Shown here: positions 1 through 9,946 of the stretch, piece after piece
Numbering within the stretch: position 1 is the stretch's first letter
Layout of the letters: each line of letters opens with the position of its first letter
NCBI GenBank assembly: GCA_947494095.1
Contig: CANLTI010000002.1
Location: 118,962 to 182,961 of the forward strand
Direction of reading: 5' to 3'
DNA length: 64,000 nucleotides
From: an uncultured Pseudomonadales bacterium
Lineage (GTDB): Bacteria; Pseudomonadota; Gammaproteobacteria; Pseudomonadales; Cellvibrionaceae
Notes under the pieces: generated by a model
The model's database searches: none
What the model saw: only the letters and a program-made list of their open reading frames with translations
What the model was told of the DNA's origin: nothing
Program-made: the position numbers and the translations under genes

Positions 1-665
1 CCGATGTTTTATATTTTGCAGTTTTAATGATTTGGTTAGTGATTATTGTGAGTGAAGGCGTTGTGCGTATTTATAATTTGTATCGGCGCTCGGTGCGCAG
101 TGAAGAAACAATTTTTGCTTTGGTGCATAATAATGTCAAGCTCACTCAAGAGCAGTTATCACTAAAAGAGCGTGTTGGGCGCGACCCGTTAACTGGCGCG
201 CTGAACAGAGACGGCTTACAGCATTACCTCGATCGATTAAGTATCGAGCAAGGTAATGTTCCGCTAGGTATTTTATTATTAGATATTGACTATTTTAAAT
301 CGATTAATGATGATTATGGCCATGCTGTAGGTGATGAAGTCCTTAAGCAATTAGTGGTTTTAGTTGTTAATAATAGTCGTGCTAGTGATTGCTTTGTACG
401 CTGGGGTGGTGAAGAGTTTATATTGGTATGCCCTGATGTTCTGAATGATCAGCTTTTTGTGATTGCCGAAAAATTGCGATGTCTTGTGGAGTTTTTTGAT
501 TTTTGTGATGGTGATGAATTTAATATTACGGTCAGTATTGGCGCAGCTATAGGTCTAACTAATAATATTGACGCTTTAATTAAGCAGGCTGATAGTCGGC
601 TGTATAGGGCAAAAGCCAATGGACGCAATCAAGTTAATTTTGTTGACCCTCACGCTGAATATTAA
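1..665 (+). CDS. GGDEF-domain diguanylate cyclase, 5' end outside window
   Basis: C-terminal part of a diguanylate cyclase, which makes cyclic di-GMP from two GTP. The reading frame is open from base 3 to the window edge, so the ATG at 27 is probably internal and the true start lies upstream. Counting from that ATG, a hydrophobic stretch at residues 1-15 looks like the last membrane helix, a short linker follows, then the GGDEF domain from about residue 48. It has RDPLTGALNRDG, LLDIDYFKSIND and the active-site loop GGEEF at 127-131. RASD at 118-121, five residues before the loop, fits the RxxD inhibitory I-site. An active, membrane-anchored, product-inhibited cyclase is likely; the missing sensor part cannot be judged. 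Confidence 0.92.
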   Translation, partial: DVLYFAVLMIWLVIIVSEGVVRIYNLYRRSVRSEETIFALVHNNVKLTQEQLSLKERVGRDPLTGALNRDGLQHYLDRLSIEQGNVPLGILLLDIDYFKSINDDYGHAVGDEVLKQLVVLVVNNSRASDCFVRWGGEEFILVCPDVLNDQLFVIAEKLRCLVEFFDFCDGDEFNITVSIGAAIGLTNNIDALIKQADSRLYRAKANGRNQVNFVDPHAEY

Positions 666-735
666 CCCTAAACTGGCTTAATATTCGCTCTAAGGCTGCC
701 TAATATTAATGTTAAGATGAATAGCGGCTTTTTAG

Positions 736-1398
736 ATGCAAGGCTATAATGGCAGCCCTTTACAAAACTCAGAGCCTATTGTGACTAACCGCCGCCAAGC
801 TAAAAAGCCTAAAGTAGCAACTGCTAAACCCGTTAAAACGGGAGCAGCTAATGTCAAAATTATTGCCGGTCAGTGGCGTGGGCGCGTATTGCGCTTTCCT
901 GAGGTTGATGGCTTGCGCCCAACCGGTAACCGTATTCGTGAGACGCTTTTTAACTGGTTGGCGCCTGCTTTGCCGGGCAGCCGCTGTCTTGATGCCTTTA
1001 GCGGTAGTGGCGCATTGGGGTTTGAAGCACTGTCACGTGGTGCGACCCATATCACAATGTTAGAGCCCGATCGTACAGCAAACCAACACCTACATAATAA
1101 TATGAGGCTACTAGAAGCTAGCGGTTGTAAAATATTTGGTGTATGCGCTGAGCAATGGTTAGCCATACCAGCGCCCGAGCAATTTGATATTGTGTTTATT
1201 GACCCGCCTTTTACACTCGATTTATGGCCTGATGTATTGGCCAAACTAGAGCAAAACGGATGGCTTGCCGCCAACGCATACATTTATATTGAAACACCTA
1301 AGCACTATATATTGCATACTCCTGCACGTTGGCAATTACATCGCAGTAAGCAAGCAGGGCAAGTGACATTTTCGCTTTATCAACGTGGTAGTGATTAA
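736..1398 (+). CDS. rsmD: 16S rRNA (guanine966-N2)-methyltransferase RsmD
   Basis: Methylates N2 of G966 in 16S rRNA using S-adenosylmethionine. The conserved RsmD entry AGQWRGR is at residues 45-51, followed by LRPTGNRIRETLFNWL, the SAM-binding loop DAFSGSGALG at 86-95 and the catalytic DPPF at 156-159. The 220 residues include a basic, low-complexity N-terminal extension of about 38 residues ahead of the usual start. That extension may be real or may mean a later start is used. coaD follows on the same strand, the usual rsmD-coaD neighbourhood of gammaproteobacteria. Identification is confident; the start is less so. Confidence 0.93.
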   Translation: MQGYNGSPLQNSEPIVTNRRQAKKPKVATAKPVKTGAANVKIIAGQWRGRVLRFPEVDGLRPTGNRIRETLFNWLAPALPGSRCLDAFSGSGALGFEALSRGATHITMLEPDRTANQHLHNNMRLLEASGCKIFGVCAEQWLAIPAPEQFDIVFIDPPFTLDLWPDVLAKLEQNGWLAANAYIYIETPKHYILHTPARWQLHRSKQAGQVTFSLYQRGSD

Positions 1399-1478
1399 TT
1401 AAACGCTAATGACTTTGGCTCGCAGCAAAACCAAAAGCACCTAGCTACGTTAAAAGTTGGTACACTCACCCAATTTAA

Positions 1479-2030
<552 letters not shown>

Positions 2031-2723
2031 CGGCTATATATTTAGGCGTCTTTATCTATGGCGCCTTTATTTATGATGTGGCGATCATATAGCGATCTAC
2101 ACTACCGTGATCTATTACTTTTAAGCAAGTGACATAGCACTACTGAGCACTTCAAGCTGTGCTCTTCGCATTCCCTATTGATTGATACTGTCCTCGCCAC
2201 TGCATCTTCTTTGTGAGCAAGCCTCTTACTGGCCAAAAATCATATTCTGTACAACCGATTAGTATTATTTTATCGTAGCGGTGCTATGTGCTGGTGCCAT
2301 GATTGACAGGTAGACTCAGCTTATACCTACGATTCATACTGGATGTTTGATGTTAAATAAGTTAAATATTCGACTATTCAATTGACATTCATTTCATCAT
2401 GCCAATAACCTTGAGATCAAAAGTCGTGGGCTAGGGCGTGTAAAAAGGGAGGTTGTTGCCAGCGATGACTTTACGCATAATGCGAGCTACGTGATAGATT
2501 TAAAATACACGTAACTATTCAGAGGTACCGAAATTGGGCGCTAATGAATCATTTACTGGGCCGCTCAAGCCATCCATGGTCGCTATACAAGCGCTCCCGG
2601 CGCTTAAATGCCCAGAAATAATCCATCAGCACCCTATTAAATGAGGTTTGTCAGTTGAGCTGAATAGTTACAAATACACAATCAGTAGACTGTACCAAAC
2701 GATAACAGAGCCGAATAAGCCTT
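2031..2723. other. Intergenic region between coaD and tex
   Basis: About 690 bases with no convincing gene. It contains one MITE copy (2511-2671) about 50 bases before tex. The rest (2031-2510) has no good ORF, RNA gene or clear terminator. A weak GGCG/CGCC hairpin just after coaD lacks a convincing stem. Confidence 0.6.
2511..2671 (+). mobile_element. IS66-type MITE, copy 1 (161 bases)
   Basis: Starts with GTAACTATTCAG and ends with its exact inverse CTGAATAGTTAC. The flanks are a perfect 8-base direct repeat, AAATACAC, on both sides, which is a target-site duplication. The core holds the family hairpin AAGCGC-TCCCG-GCGCTT arm arrangement (read inverted here) and the sub-terminal inverted blocks. 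No coding capacity. It lies about 50 bases upstream of tex. I call this orientation (GGGCGCTAATGAATC at the left) forward. Confidence 0.9.
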
Positions 2724-5072
2724 ATGATAAAAATATACGCAAAAATCGCGACCGAGCTGAATGCTAACTTGCAACAAGTACAAGCCGCTGTAGGCTTATT
2801 AGACGAAGGCGCGACCGTGCCCTTTATTTCGCGCTATCGTAAAGAGGTAACCGGAGGCTTAGATGACACGCAGTTACGCAACCTAGAAGAGCGCTTAACT
2901 TACCTGCGCGAACTAGAAGACCGACGTGCGGCCATTATTAAGTCAATCACAGAGCAAGATAAACTCACATCTGCACTTGAAAGCGATATTGTTAATGCCG
3001 AGACAAAGACGCAATTAGAGGACTTATATTTACCGTATAAGCCAAAGCGTCGTACTAAAGCGCAAATTGCTCGCGAAGCTGGTTTAGAGCCTCTAGCAGA
3101 GCAAATATTAAGTGACCCCTCACTCACGCCCGAGGCGATTGCTGCACAATTTTTAAACAATGAGCATAAAATAGCAAACGCAAAAGATGCGTTAGATGGC
3201 GCCAAACAAATATTAATGGAGCGCTTTAGTGAAGATGCCAAGCTACTAGAACAAACGCGTAGTTTTATGCGTAGCGATGCGTATTTAGCCGCAGGTGTGG
3301 TCGCAGGTAAAGAGGCTGAAGGTGAAAAATTTCGTGACTACTTTGAGCATAAAGAAGCGTTTAAAACCATGCCCAGTCATCGTGCGTTAGCGCTATTTAG
3401 GGCGCGTAACGAAGGTATTATTAGTTTAGGCTTTACCTTAGAAACTGATCTTGAACCGGGCCAAATGCATCCATGCGAGGTCATGATCGCCAAGCGCAAT
3501 AACATTGAAAACCAAGAGCGCCCAGCCGATAAATGGTTGGCAGAGGTGGTGCGTTGGAGCTGGCGCGTTAAAATACTGACCCATCTTGAGACCGACCTTT
3601 TAGGAGACCTACGCGAACGTGCCGAGCAAGGTGCTATTGAGGTTTTTGCGCGTAATCTAAAAGACTTATTGTTGGCCGCGCCTGCTGGCCAAAAGGCTAC
3701 TATAGGCTTAGATCCGGGTTTGCGTACCGGTGTAAAAATGGCTGTGGTTGATGCAACAGGTAAGGTATTAGATCACGGCGCAATATTCCCTACGCCACCG
3801 CAAAAAAAGATTGCCGAAGCTGAGGCCGTTTTATTAAAAATGTGCCAAAAATACAATGTGAATTTAATTGCGATAGGCAATGGTACAGCCAGCCGTGAGA
3901 CCGATAAATTTGTGGGTGATTTTTTAAAGCAACATCCAGAATTTACCATTCAAAAAGTTATCGTTAACGAAGCGGGTGCTTCTATATACTCTGCCAGCGA
4001 ATTTGCCGCTAAAGAGTTTCCCGATTTAGATGTGACGATTCGCGGTGCGATATCCATTGCACGGCGCTTACAAGACCCGCTGGCAGAGCTTGTAAAAATT
4101 GATCCTAAATCGATTGGCGTAGGTCAATATCAGCACGATGTATCGCAAACGCGTTTGGCCAAGTCGCTGGATGCAGTTGTGGAAGATTGTGTGAATGGTG
4201 TGGGTGTAGAGGTTAATACAGCATCGGCGCCATTATTGGCGCGTGTTGCGGGCTTAAATACGACAATTGCTAATAACATTGTTGATTTTCGCAATGATAA
4301 TGGGCCACTTAAAAATCGTAAGCAATTATTAAAGGTGGCACGCTTAGGGCCTAAAGCTTTTGAGCAGGCCGCGGGCTTTTTGCGTATTGCCGGTGGTGAA
4401 AACCCATTGGACGCCTCGGCTGTTCACCCAGAGTCGTATAAAATTGTAGAGCATATCGCCAAAGAAAATAGCCGTGATATTAAGCAGTTAGTGGGTGATA
4501 GCAGCTTTGTGCGTAGCCTAAAGCCCAACGATTACATTACTGAGCAATTTGGGTTGCCTACAGTCACCGATATTTTAAAAGAGCTTGATAAGCCTGGTCG
4601 CGACCCACGCCCAGAGTTTAAAACAGCACAGCTGAAAGACGGCGTAGAAAAAATTAGTGACCTAGAACTGGGTATGGTGCTTGAGGGCACCGTGACCAAT
4701 GTGACCAACTTTGGTGCTTTTGTTGATGTGGGTGTCCATCAAGATGGATTGGTGCATATCTCTGCGCTTAGCCATACCTTTGTTAAAGACCCTCACAGTG
4801 TGGTCGGTGCTGGCGATATTGTTAAAGTATTAGTTATGGAGGTTGACCCACAACGCAAGCGTATAGCATTAAGTATGCGCCTAGACGATACCCCAGGCGA
4901 GGCTACAAGCGGTGCCCGCGGTAATGCGGGTAATAATCGCAGTAACGAGCGTGCAGTTAAAAGCTATAATAGTAATAATCAGGCTAATCAGGCAGGCCAA
5001 GGCAGCTTTAAAAACAATGTACAGCAAGGCACCATGGCGGCTTTATTTGAACAAGCACTTAAAAAAAAGTAA
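2724..5072 (+). CDS. tex: Tex/YhgF family S1 RNA-binding protein
   Basis: Tex is a conserved nucleic-acid-binding protein linked to transcription. At 782 residues this has the normal length and order: N-terminal helical region, a YqgF-like RNase H-fold domain from about residue 325 ([11 protein letters not shown]), helix-hairpin-helix region with LARVAGLN and [15 protein letters not shown], and an S1 domain at about 650-720 ([20 protein letters not shown]). The tail after about residue 725 is rich in Asn, Gly and Ser. A rho-independent terminator follows 28 bases after the stop. A MITE sits just upstream of the start, so the native promoter may have been displaced. The start has only a weak ribosome-binding site. 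Confidence 0.95.
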   Translation: MIKIYAKIATELNANLQQVQAAVGLLDEGATVPFISRYRKEVTGGLDDTQLRNLEERLTYLRELEDRRAAIIKSITEQDKLTSALESDIVNAETKTQLEDLYLPYKPKRRTKAQIAREAGLEPLAEQILSDPSLTPEAIAAQFLNNEHKIANAKDALDGAKQILMERFSEDAKLLEQTRSFMRSDAYLAAGVVAGKEAEGEKFRDYFEHKEAFKTMPSHRALALFRARNEGIISLGFTLETDLEPGQMHPCEVMIAKRNNIENQERPADKWLAEVVRWSWRVKILTHLETDLLGDLRERAEQGAIEVFARNLKDLLLAAPAGQKATIGLDPGLRTGVKMAVVDATGKVLDHGAIFPTPPQKKIAEAEAVLLKMCQKYNVNLIAIGNGTASRETDKFVGDFLKQHPEFTIQKVIVNEAGASIYSASEFAAKEFPDLDVTIRGAISIARRLQDPLAELVKIDPKSIGVGQYQHDVSQTRLAKSLDAVVEDCVNGVGVEVNTASAPLLARVAGLNTTIANNIVDFRNDNGPLKNRKQLLKVARLGPKAFEQAAGFLRIAGGENPLDASAVHPESYKIVEHIAKENSRDIKQLVGDSSFVRSLKPNDYITEQFGLPTVTDILKELDKPGRDPRPEFKTAQLKDGVEKISDLELGMVLEGTVTNVTNFGAFVDVGVHQDGLVHISALSHTFVKDPHSVVGAGDIVKVLVMEVDPQRKRIALSMRLDDTPGEATSGARGNAGNNRSNERAVKSYNSNNQANQAGQGSFKNNVQQGTMAALFEQALKKK

Positions 5073-5100
5073 TGCGATAAACCGGTAATGTTTATTCATT

Positions 5101-5127
5101 AAAAAGGCGACTCAATGTCGCCTTTTT
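5101..5127. terminator. Rho-independent terminator after tex
   Basis: A-tract, GGCGAC, five-base loop, GTCGCC, then five T. The symmetrical A and T tracts mean it can also serve the convergent gene at 5163-6014. Confidence 0.88.
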
Positions 5128-5162
5128 AATATAAGCACTTATATTAATAGTTGTATGCCATA

Positions 5163-6014
5163 TTAAATGCGACTTAATAAATCATTTTTTTTGTTTTGAT
5201 ATTCATCTTCGCTTAAAGCGCCTAAATCACGTAAGTTGGCTAGCTTTTCGATAATTTGAAATACATCGCCGCCGGTATTAGGCGGTTGCGCTACTGAGCT
5301 TTGAGTCTCAGTATTTTGTGAGGGCTGCTGAACCACCGGTGGCTGTATGTTAGATTGAAAAGCAGATGCTTGTGATGAGTTAGTTATTGGGTTGGATTGT
5401 TGATTAATCTGTTGATTAGCAGGCTGAATAAAATTTTGATTATTTGATGGCGCGTTACTAGTATTGGGTGGCGTATAATTAACCTTAGGCAAACTCGCAA
5501 CACTTAGTGTGCCATATTGACTATTAAACACTAGCGAATCATTAGAGCCTTGTTGTTGGCTGACACCACCAATATTGTGATCTAGGGTGTCATATACGCT
5601 TAATAAACCATTTACCTCTACAGCTAAGCGATTAGGAAACAAAGCGTAACGTGAATTGTTTTGCCCGCCCGAGCTAAACGGTTGACCTAATTCGTTAGGC
5701 CACCAGTTAGGGTTATTGCCTCCTTGGGTACTGCGAGGTACAAAAATAGTGTTATTGGCGAGGGCGTTAGCTAACTCGGAGCATAGATTATCCACGGTGT
5801 TTTTGAGTGAATAATTAAACATATCTCCTACCATTGTCATCCCACCAGCCATCCACTGCCCCCCACCACCTAGCTCTGGGCAATTAAATTGTGCCATGGT
5901 ACCGGCACCATTATTAACAGCAATAAGCATATGCATCACAGCATCGTAGCTTAGGTTGTAACGACCACTTAAATTATTAACGATTTGTTGACCCGTTGGC
6001 GTAAGGTTTTGCAT
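5163..6014 (-). CDS. SHOCT-domain protein of unknown function
   Basis: 283 residues with no signal peptide or membrane segment. The last 35 residues (IIEKLANLRDLGALSEDEYQ and following) fit the SHOCT domain, a short C-terminal helical module found on many unrelated bacterial proteins. Residues 1-95 form a conserved-looking N-terminal region with a GGGGQWMAGGM stretch and an amphipathic helix. The middle, about 165-245, is a Gln/Asn/Pro-rich linker likely to be disordered. AGGAA about ten bases before the ATG supports this start. It is convergent with tex and shares its terminator. Role unknown; family naming rests on the C-terminal domain only. Confidence 0.75.
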   Translation of the reverse strand: MQNLTPTGQQIVNNLSGRYNLSYDAVMHMLIAVNNGAGTMAQFNCPELGGGGQWMAGGMTMVGDMFNYSLKNTVDNLCSELANALANNTIFVPRSTQGGNNPNWWPNELGQPFSSGGQNNSRYALFPNRLAVEVNGLLSVYDTLDHNIGGVSQQQGSNDSLVFNSQYGTLSVASLPKVNYTPPNTSNAPSNNQNFIQPANQQINQQSNPITNSSQASAFQSNIQPPVVQQPSQNTETQSSVAQPPNTGGDVFQIIEKLANLRDLGALSEDEYQNKKNDLLSRI

Positions 6015-6560
6015 ATTAAAATTCCTGCAATATGAGCGGCGATGAAGTGGGCGAATAAACTCGCATGGGTTATCCCAAGACTAAAATACAGTGGTAGTAG
6101 AGCGATGACGATCGCTGAAGATAAGTACTACTGAGCATAACAGATACACATCGCTTAGATAGGCCTTTTAGCGAATAATAAGTGACTCAATCGTTGGCAA
6201 GATGGCACGATTTACATCGCGGGTTAAGCGCTTGTGTGGGGCTATGTTCTGGGCCTATCTTGTGCGCTTTTTTGGTGCTTTACTGAGGGCTTTGTCCGTA
6301 CCGCTTCTTTATTTTGACTTGAATATTGTTACCGTTATTAACAAAGCTGTCGCCCTAGGTAATGTTACAGGCGATAAATTGCAGCCTTAAGTGTAATACT
6401 TTATAACGCGGTGACTAAATGCTATTGTACTGCGTCGATTTTTGACCTATATACGGCTAAAGCTCACTCTTAAAATATCCTGTATACGCGCAGATTGCGC
6501 AGGGTTTGCCCTGTCTACTGGGTATATTAATCATAGAGTACTAATAATAACGAGGTAAAC
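6015..6560. other. Intergenic region upstream of the GPH symporter
   Basis: 546 bases between divergent genes. A 62-codon ORF at 6202-6390 lacks a ribosome-binding site and family resemblance and is not called. At 6488-6500 is the inverted repeat GCGCA-GAT-TGCGC, followed by AGGG-TTTG-CCCT at 6501-6512. Both lie 50-70 bases before the symporter start and are possible operator sites. Confidence 0.4.
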
Positions 6561-8105
6561 ATGGCTACAGCTCCTTCTCAGAAGCTCTCTTTTACGGAAA
6601 AAACCGGCTACGCAATGGGCGACGCTGCTGCCAACTTAGTGTGGCGCGGCGCCTTGGCTTATATTGCAATTTTTTATACCGACACTTTAGGTATTTCTGC
6701 GGCGGCGGCGGCGACGCTGCTTTTGTTAGTACGCCTATCGGATGGTATTACCGATATTATTATGGGTATGATTGCTGATCGCACGACCAGCCGTCACGGA
6801 CGCTTTCGCCCCTGGATTATTTGGTCGGCCCCTGTGCTAGCACTATTTATGGTGTTGGCTTTTACGGCACCCGATATTAGCCCTGGCATGAAGCTTGTAT
6901 GGGCCTACTTTACCTATATTGGTTTAACATTGGCTTATACCATCAATAACGTACCTTACTCAGCATTAATGGGAGTGATGACACCGAGCCATACCGAGCG
7001 CACTATTTTGTCGGGGTATCGTTTTGCCGGTGCTTTTGCCGGTGGCGTACTCGTGATGAGTTTTACCCCTGATATGGTTAACTATTTTGGTCAAGGTGAT
7101 GACGTAAAGGGCTATCAGCAAACATTTTATGTGTTTGCCGGGCTATTAGTTGTATTGTGTGGCATTACTTTTTTTACGACCAAAGAGCGTGTTGAGCCAC
7201 CAAAACTTGAGGGTGTGCAAGCCGGTTTTGGGGAAATGTTTAAAAGTGTTGGTTTAATGTGTGTTCCATTAGGCGCAATGTCTTTCTTTTTTGTGAGACA
7301 AGATTTAATCAGTGGCATTATCTTTGCCATTGTTATCAGTGCAACAGGCATATTTTTAAGCCAATTTATTAAAAAGCCTGAAAGCGAAACAACCTCGTCG
7401 CAGCGCGATCTTATTGACTTGCTAACCAATAAGCCGTGGTTAATGTTGTTGGGTTTGGGATTGTTTACCATGTTTTACAATGGTATTCGTTTTGGTACTG
7501 TGGCCTACTACTTTACGCATTATATGGGTGATGAAAGCTTGGGTGGTAAGTTCTTTTTTGTGACGACGGTAGTGAGTATGTTTGCGGCAGTGATTGCCGG
7601 TTACCTCACCACATGGTTAGGCAAAAAAGTCTTGTTTGCCATATCACTGATTGGTAGCAGTATATTAACGAGTGGCATTTATTTTGCGCAGCCCGAAGAT
7701 GTAACTTTGGTATTTACCTTAGGTGTGAGTGCTGAGTTTTTTGCTGCGTTTATGCCGGTATTAGTGTTTAGTATGCTCGGCGATGCGGCTGACTATTCTG
7801 AATGGAAAAACGGCCGTCGCGCTACGGGCCTTTTATACTCGGCAGGCACCTTTATTCAAAAAATGGGTGGCGGCTTTGCCGGTGCATTGGTCTTGTTAGT
7901 GCTTGCCAGTTACGGTTATGTGGGCACAGACCCAGATACTATTAGCCAAGCAAAAGTAGGTATGGTGAATTTGATGAGCTGGATACCTTCGATTTTTTCG
8001 ATTAGTGCGATAGGATTGTTAATATTCTACCCGCTTAATACTCAGCGTATGAGTCAAATTGAAGCAGACTTGATCGCTCGCCGGGAACAAGCAGAAAAAG
8101 CTTAA
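6561..8105 (+). CDS. GPH-family (MelB-like) sugar:cation symporter
   Basis: 514-residue integral membrane protein of the glycoside-pentoside-hexuronide:cation symporter family, a branch of the major facilitator superfamily. It imports a sugar or glycoside with a cation. Family marks are the opening KTGYAMGDAAANLVW, the loop DRTTSRHGRFRPWI between helices 2 and 3, and NNVPYSALMGV. About 12 hydrophobic segments are visible. GAGG lies just before the ATG and a strong terminator follows. No glycosidase or sugar regulator is adjacent, so the substrate cannot be inferred. Two small inverted repeats upstream may be operators. Confidence 0.92.
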   Translation: MATAPSQKLSFTEKTGYAMGDAAANLVWRGALAYIAIFYTDTLGISAAAAATLLLLVRLSDGITDIIMGMIADRTTSRHGRFRPWIIWSAPVLALFMVLAFTAPDISPGMKLVWAYFTYIGLTLAYTINNVPYSALMGVMTPSHTERTILSGYRFAGAFAGGVLVMSFTPDMVNYFGQGDDVKGYQQTFYVFAGLLVVLCGITFFTTKERVEPPKLEGVQAGFGEMFKSVGLMCVPLGAMSFFFVRQDLISGIIFAIVISATGIFLSQFIKKPESETTSSQRDLIDLLTNKPWLMLLGLGLFTMFYNGIRFGTVAYYFTHYMGDESLGGKFFFVTTVVSMFAAVIAGYLTTWLGKKVLFAISLIGSSILTSGIYFAQPEDVTLVFTLGVSAEFFAAFMPVLVFSMLGDAADYSEWKNGRRATGLLYSAGTFIQKMGGGFAGALVLLVLASYGYVGTDPDTISQAKVGMVNLMSWIPSIFSISAIGLLIFYPLNTQRMSQIEADLIARREQAEKA

Positions 8106-8128
8106 CAGCACTAAGCCTTTGCTTTTAT

Positions 8129-8151
8129 AAACCGCCTTCGGGCGGTTTTTT
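8129..8151 (+). terminator. Rho-independent terminator after the symporter gene
   Basis: AAACCGCC, UUCG tetraloop, GGCGGT and a T-run. Sits between convergent genes. Confidence 0.92.
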
Positions 8152-8189
8152 ACTATTAGCGGCATCAATAACAATCCTCTCAAATCGTT

Positions 8190-9083
8190 TTACTCCTCGC
8201 TATCACCAAAGTATGCCACCAAGTGATCAATCAATGCACGAATGCGCGCGGTAAGATGGCGGCTAGTTGGGTAGAGGGCGTATAACGAAAACCCCTCAAT
8301 TTCATAATCTTCAAATAATAATGTTAATTGCCCGCTTTTTAAAAAGGGCTCAACGCTGTACAGCGGACCACGGCTAATACCCACCCCACCTGCGACCATA
8401 TGAGCAACGGCTCTGGGTGCGTTAGCGCTAAACGTACCATCAACAGTCACGGTGTGTATTTTACCGTCGATATTAAACAGCCAATGATGAGGCTGGCTAG
8501 AGGCCTTTTGGAGAGCGCAGTTATGGGTAGCTAGTGCGCTTGGGTGTACGGGTTCACCATGCGCGGCTAAATACTGTGGCGAGGTAAAGGTCACGATACG
8601 CATATCCCGCAACTTGCGGGCAATCAAGGTGGAGTCATCCAGTTTGCCAAAGCGAATCGCCAAATCAAAGCCTTCCTCAACGATGGCTAAACGCTGATCA
8701 GACAGGTGCAAGTCCATCGTCACTTTAGGGTGTGCTAATTGAAACGGCTTTAAAGCGCCAATTAACTCGTTACTCCCAAAGCCTGTAGGCGCGGTGATAC
8801 GAATGGGACCAGCAAGCTCTGCTTGGCGCTGCTGTACTACATCCTCTAGCTCGTTAATTTGCTCAACGATAACGATGCAGCGCTCTAAATAGGCGCTGCC
8901 TGTAGCGGTGAGGGTAACGCTGCGTGTGGTGCGGTTAAATAGCTGCGCACCTAGCCTATCCTCTAGTTGCGCTACATATTTACTGGCCAGCTTGGTACTT
9001 ATACCCAGTACTTTAGCGCCGGCGGTAAATGATTTTTTTTGGGCCACAGCCAAGAATGTGCGCATGCCTTCTAGGGTATCCAT
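8190..9083 (-). CDS. LysR-family transcriptional regulator
   Basis: 297 residues, the usual LysR length. The N-terminal winged helix-turn-helix (FLAVAQKKSFTAGAKVLG, LEDRLGAQLFNRTTR) is followed by a substrate-binding domain starting around residue 90 (AELAGPIRITAPTGFG). It belongs to the large group with this AELAGPIRI-type linker (the AaeR/DmlR-like group). It is divergent from the GST/oxidoreductase pair at 9277-12082, the standard arrangement for a LysR regulator and its target. A palindrome 23 bases before its start is a candidate operator. Effector unknown. Confidence 0.93.
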   Translation of the reverse strand: MDTLEGMRTFLAVAQKKSFTAGAKVLGISTKLASKYVAQLEDRLGAQLFNRTTRSVTLTATGSAYLERCIVIVEQINELEDVVQQRQAELAGPIRITAPTGFGSNELIGALKPFQLAHPKVTMDLHLSDQRLAIVEEGFDLAIRFGKLDDSTLIARKLRDMRIVTFTSPQYLAAHGEPVHPSALATHNCALQKASSQPHHWLFNIDGKIHTVTVDGTFSANAPRAVAHMVAGGVGISRGPLYSVEPFLKSGQLTLLFEDYEIEGFSLYALYPTSRHLTARIRALIDHLVAYFGDSEE

Positions 9084-9105
9084 AGTTTCTCCCGCTACCT
9101 ATTAA

Positions 9106-9118
9106 GTACATTTTGTAC
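9106..9118. promoter_or_regulatory. Palindrome GTACA-TTT-TGTAC, candidate LysR operator
   Basis: Perfect 5+3+5 inverted repeat in the divergent intergenic region, 23 bases upstream of the LysR start and about 160 bases upstream of the GST start. The position suits autoregulation. No experimental basis. Confidence 0.45.
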
Positions 9119-9276
9119 ATAATGATACTACAAATCAGCCTATTATCATTCTGACCTGCTCCACCTATGATTCATGTCAGCCATGCTTCGGTTAACCACT
9201 ATTGCGTTATTATGTGTGCGTTATTAGGTGTTTAGCTGTGGCGCTTTCATTAATATTTTATTCATAGGTTTTTGTT

Positions 9277-9897
9277 ATGTCACAGTCTATCCGTATTCAT
9301 AGTTTTCCACTTTCCGGTCATGCCCATCGCGTGGTACTTTTTGCTAACCTTGCGGGTATTGCGCATGAAGTGGTGAATATCGATTTAGCTGATGGGGAGC
9401 ATAAGCGGGCGCCTTTTTTAGCGCTTAATCCTGTAGGGCAGGTGCCTGTTATAGAGGATGGCGATATTGTTATTGCTGACTCTAATGCAATATTGGTGTA
9501 CCTAGCGCGCCAATATGCGCCGAGCTATTTACCCAGCGACCCAGCACTTGAAGCCCAGGTGCAAAAGTTTTTAACGTTGGCAGCAGGCGAGCTGGCTTTT
9601 GGCCCTGCAGCGGCGCGTTTAATTACAGTATTTAAGGCCCCGCTCGACGCTGATTTTACTCAGGTAGTCGCTGCCAAAGTACTCGGTAAGCTAGAGGCGC
9701 ATTTAGAGGGTCGTATATTTTTAGTGGGCGAAGCCCCCACGATTGCTGATGTGGCAATTTACAGTTATACCGCCCATGCACCCGAAGGCAATGTCGATTT
9801 AACACCTTACCCCAATGTACGCCGCTGGTTAAATACCGTAGAAGGTCTTAAAGGTTTTATACCTATGCCTACAACCGCAATAGGTTTGCGCGCTTAG
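9277..9897 (+). CDS. Glutathione S-transferase family protein
   Basis: 206 residues with an N-terminal thioredoxin-fold GST domain (RIHSFPLSGHAHRVVLFANL; LNPVGQVPVIEDGDIVIADS, containing the cis-Pro and the ADS glutathione-binding turn) and a helical C-terminal domain (VGEAPTIADVAIYSY). Ser8 or Ser12 region rather than Cys suggests a transferase of the theta/zeta-like bacterial type. It is 49 bases ahead of the large oxidoreductase gene and divergent from the LysR gene, so all three are probably one regulatory unit handling an electrophile or redox stress. Substrate unknown. Confidence 0.92.
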   Translation: MSQSIRIHSFPLSGHAHRVVLFANLAGIAHEVVNIDLADGEHKRAPFLALNPVGQVPVIEDGDIVIADSNAILVYLARQYAPSYLPSDPALEAQVQKFLTLAAGELAFGPAAARLITVFKAPLDADFTQVVAAKVLGKLEAHLEGRIFLVGEAPTIADVAIYSYTAHAPEGNVDLTPYPNVRRWLNTVEGLKGFIPMPTTAIGLRA

Positions 9898-9946
9898 TTA
9901 TTCATTACTAATCACTAACGCCTAATATTGCGCAAGGGTTTTATGT

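Noticed and set aside
6202..6390. 62-codon ORF upstream of the GPH symporter
   Set aside because: No ribosome-binding site, no family resemblance, and composition like its non-coding surroundings.
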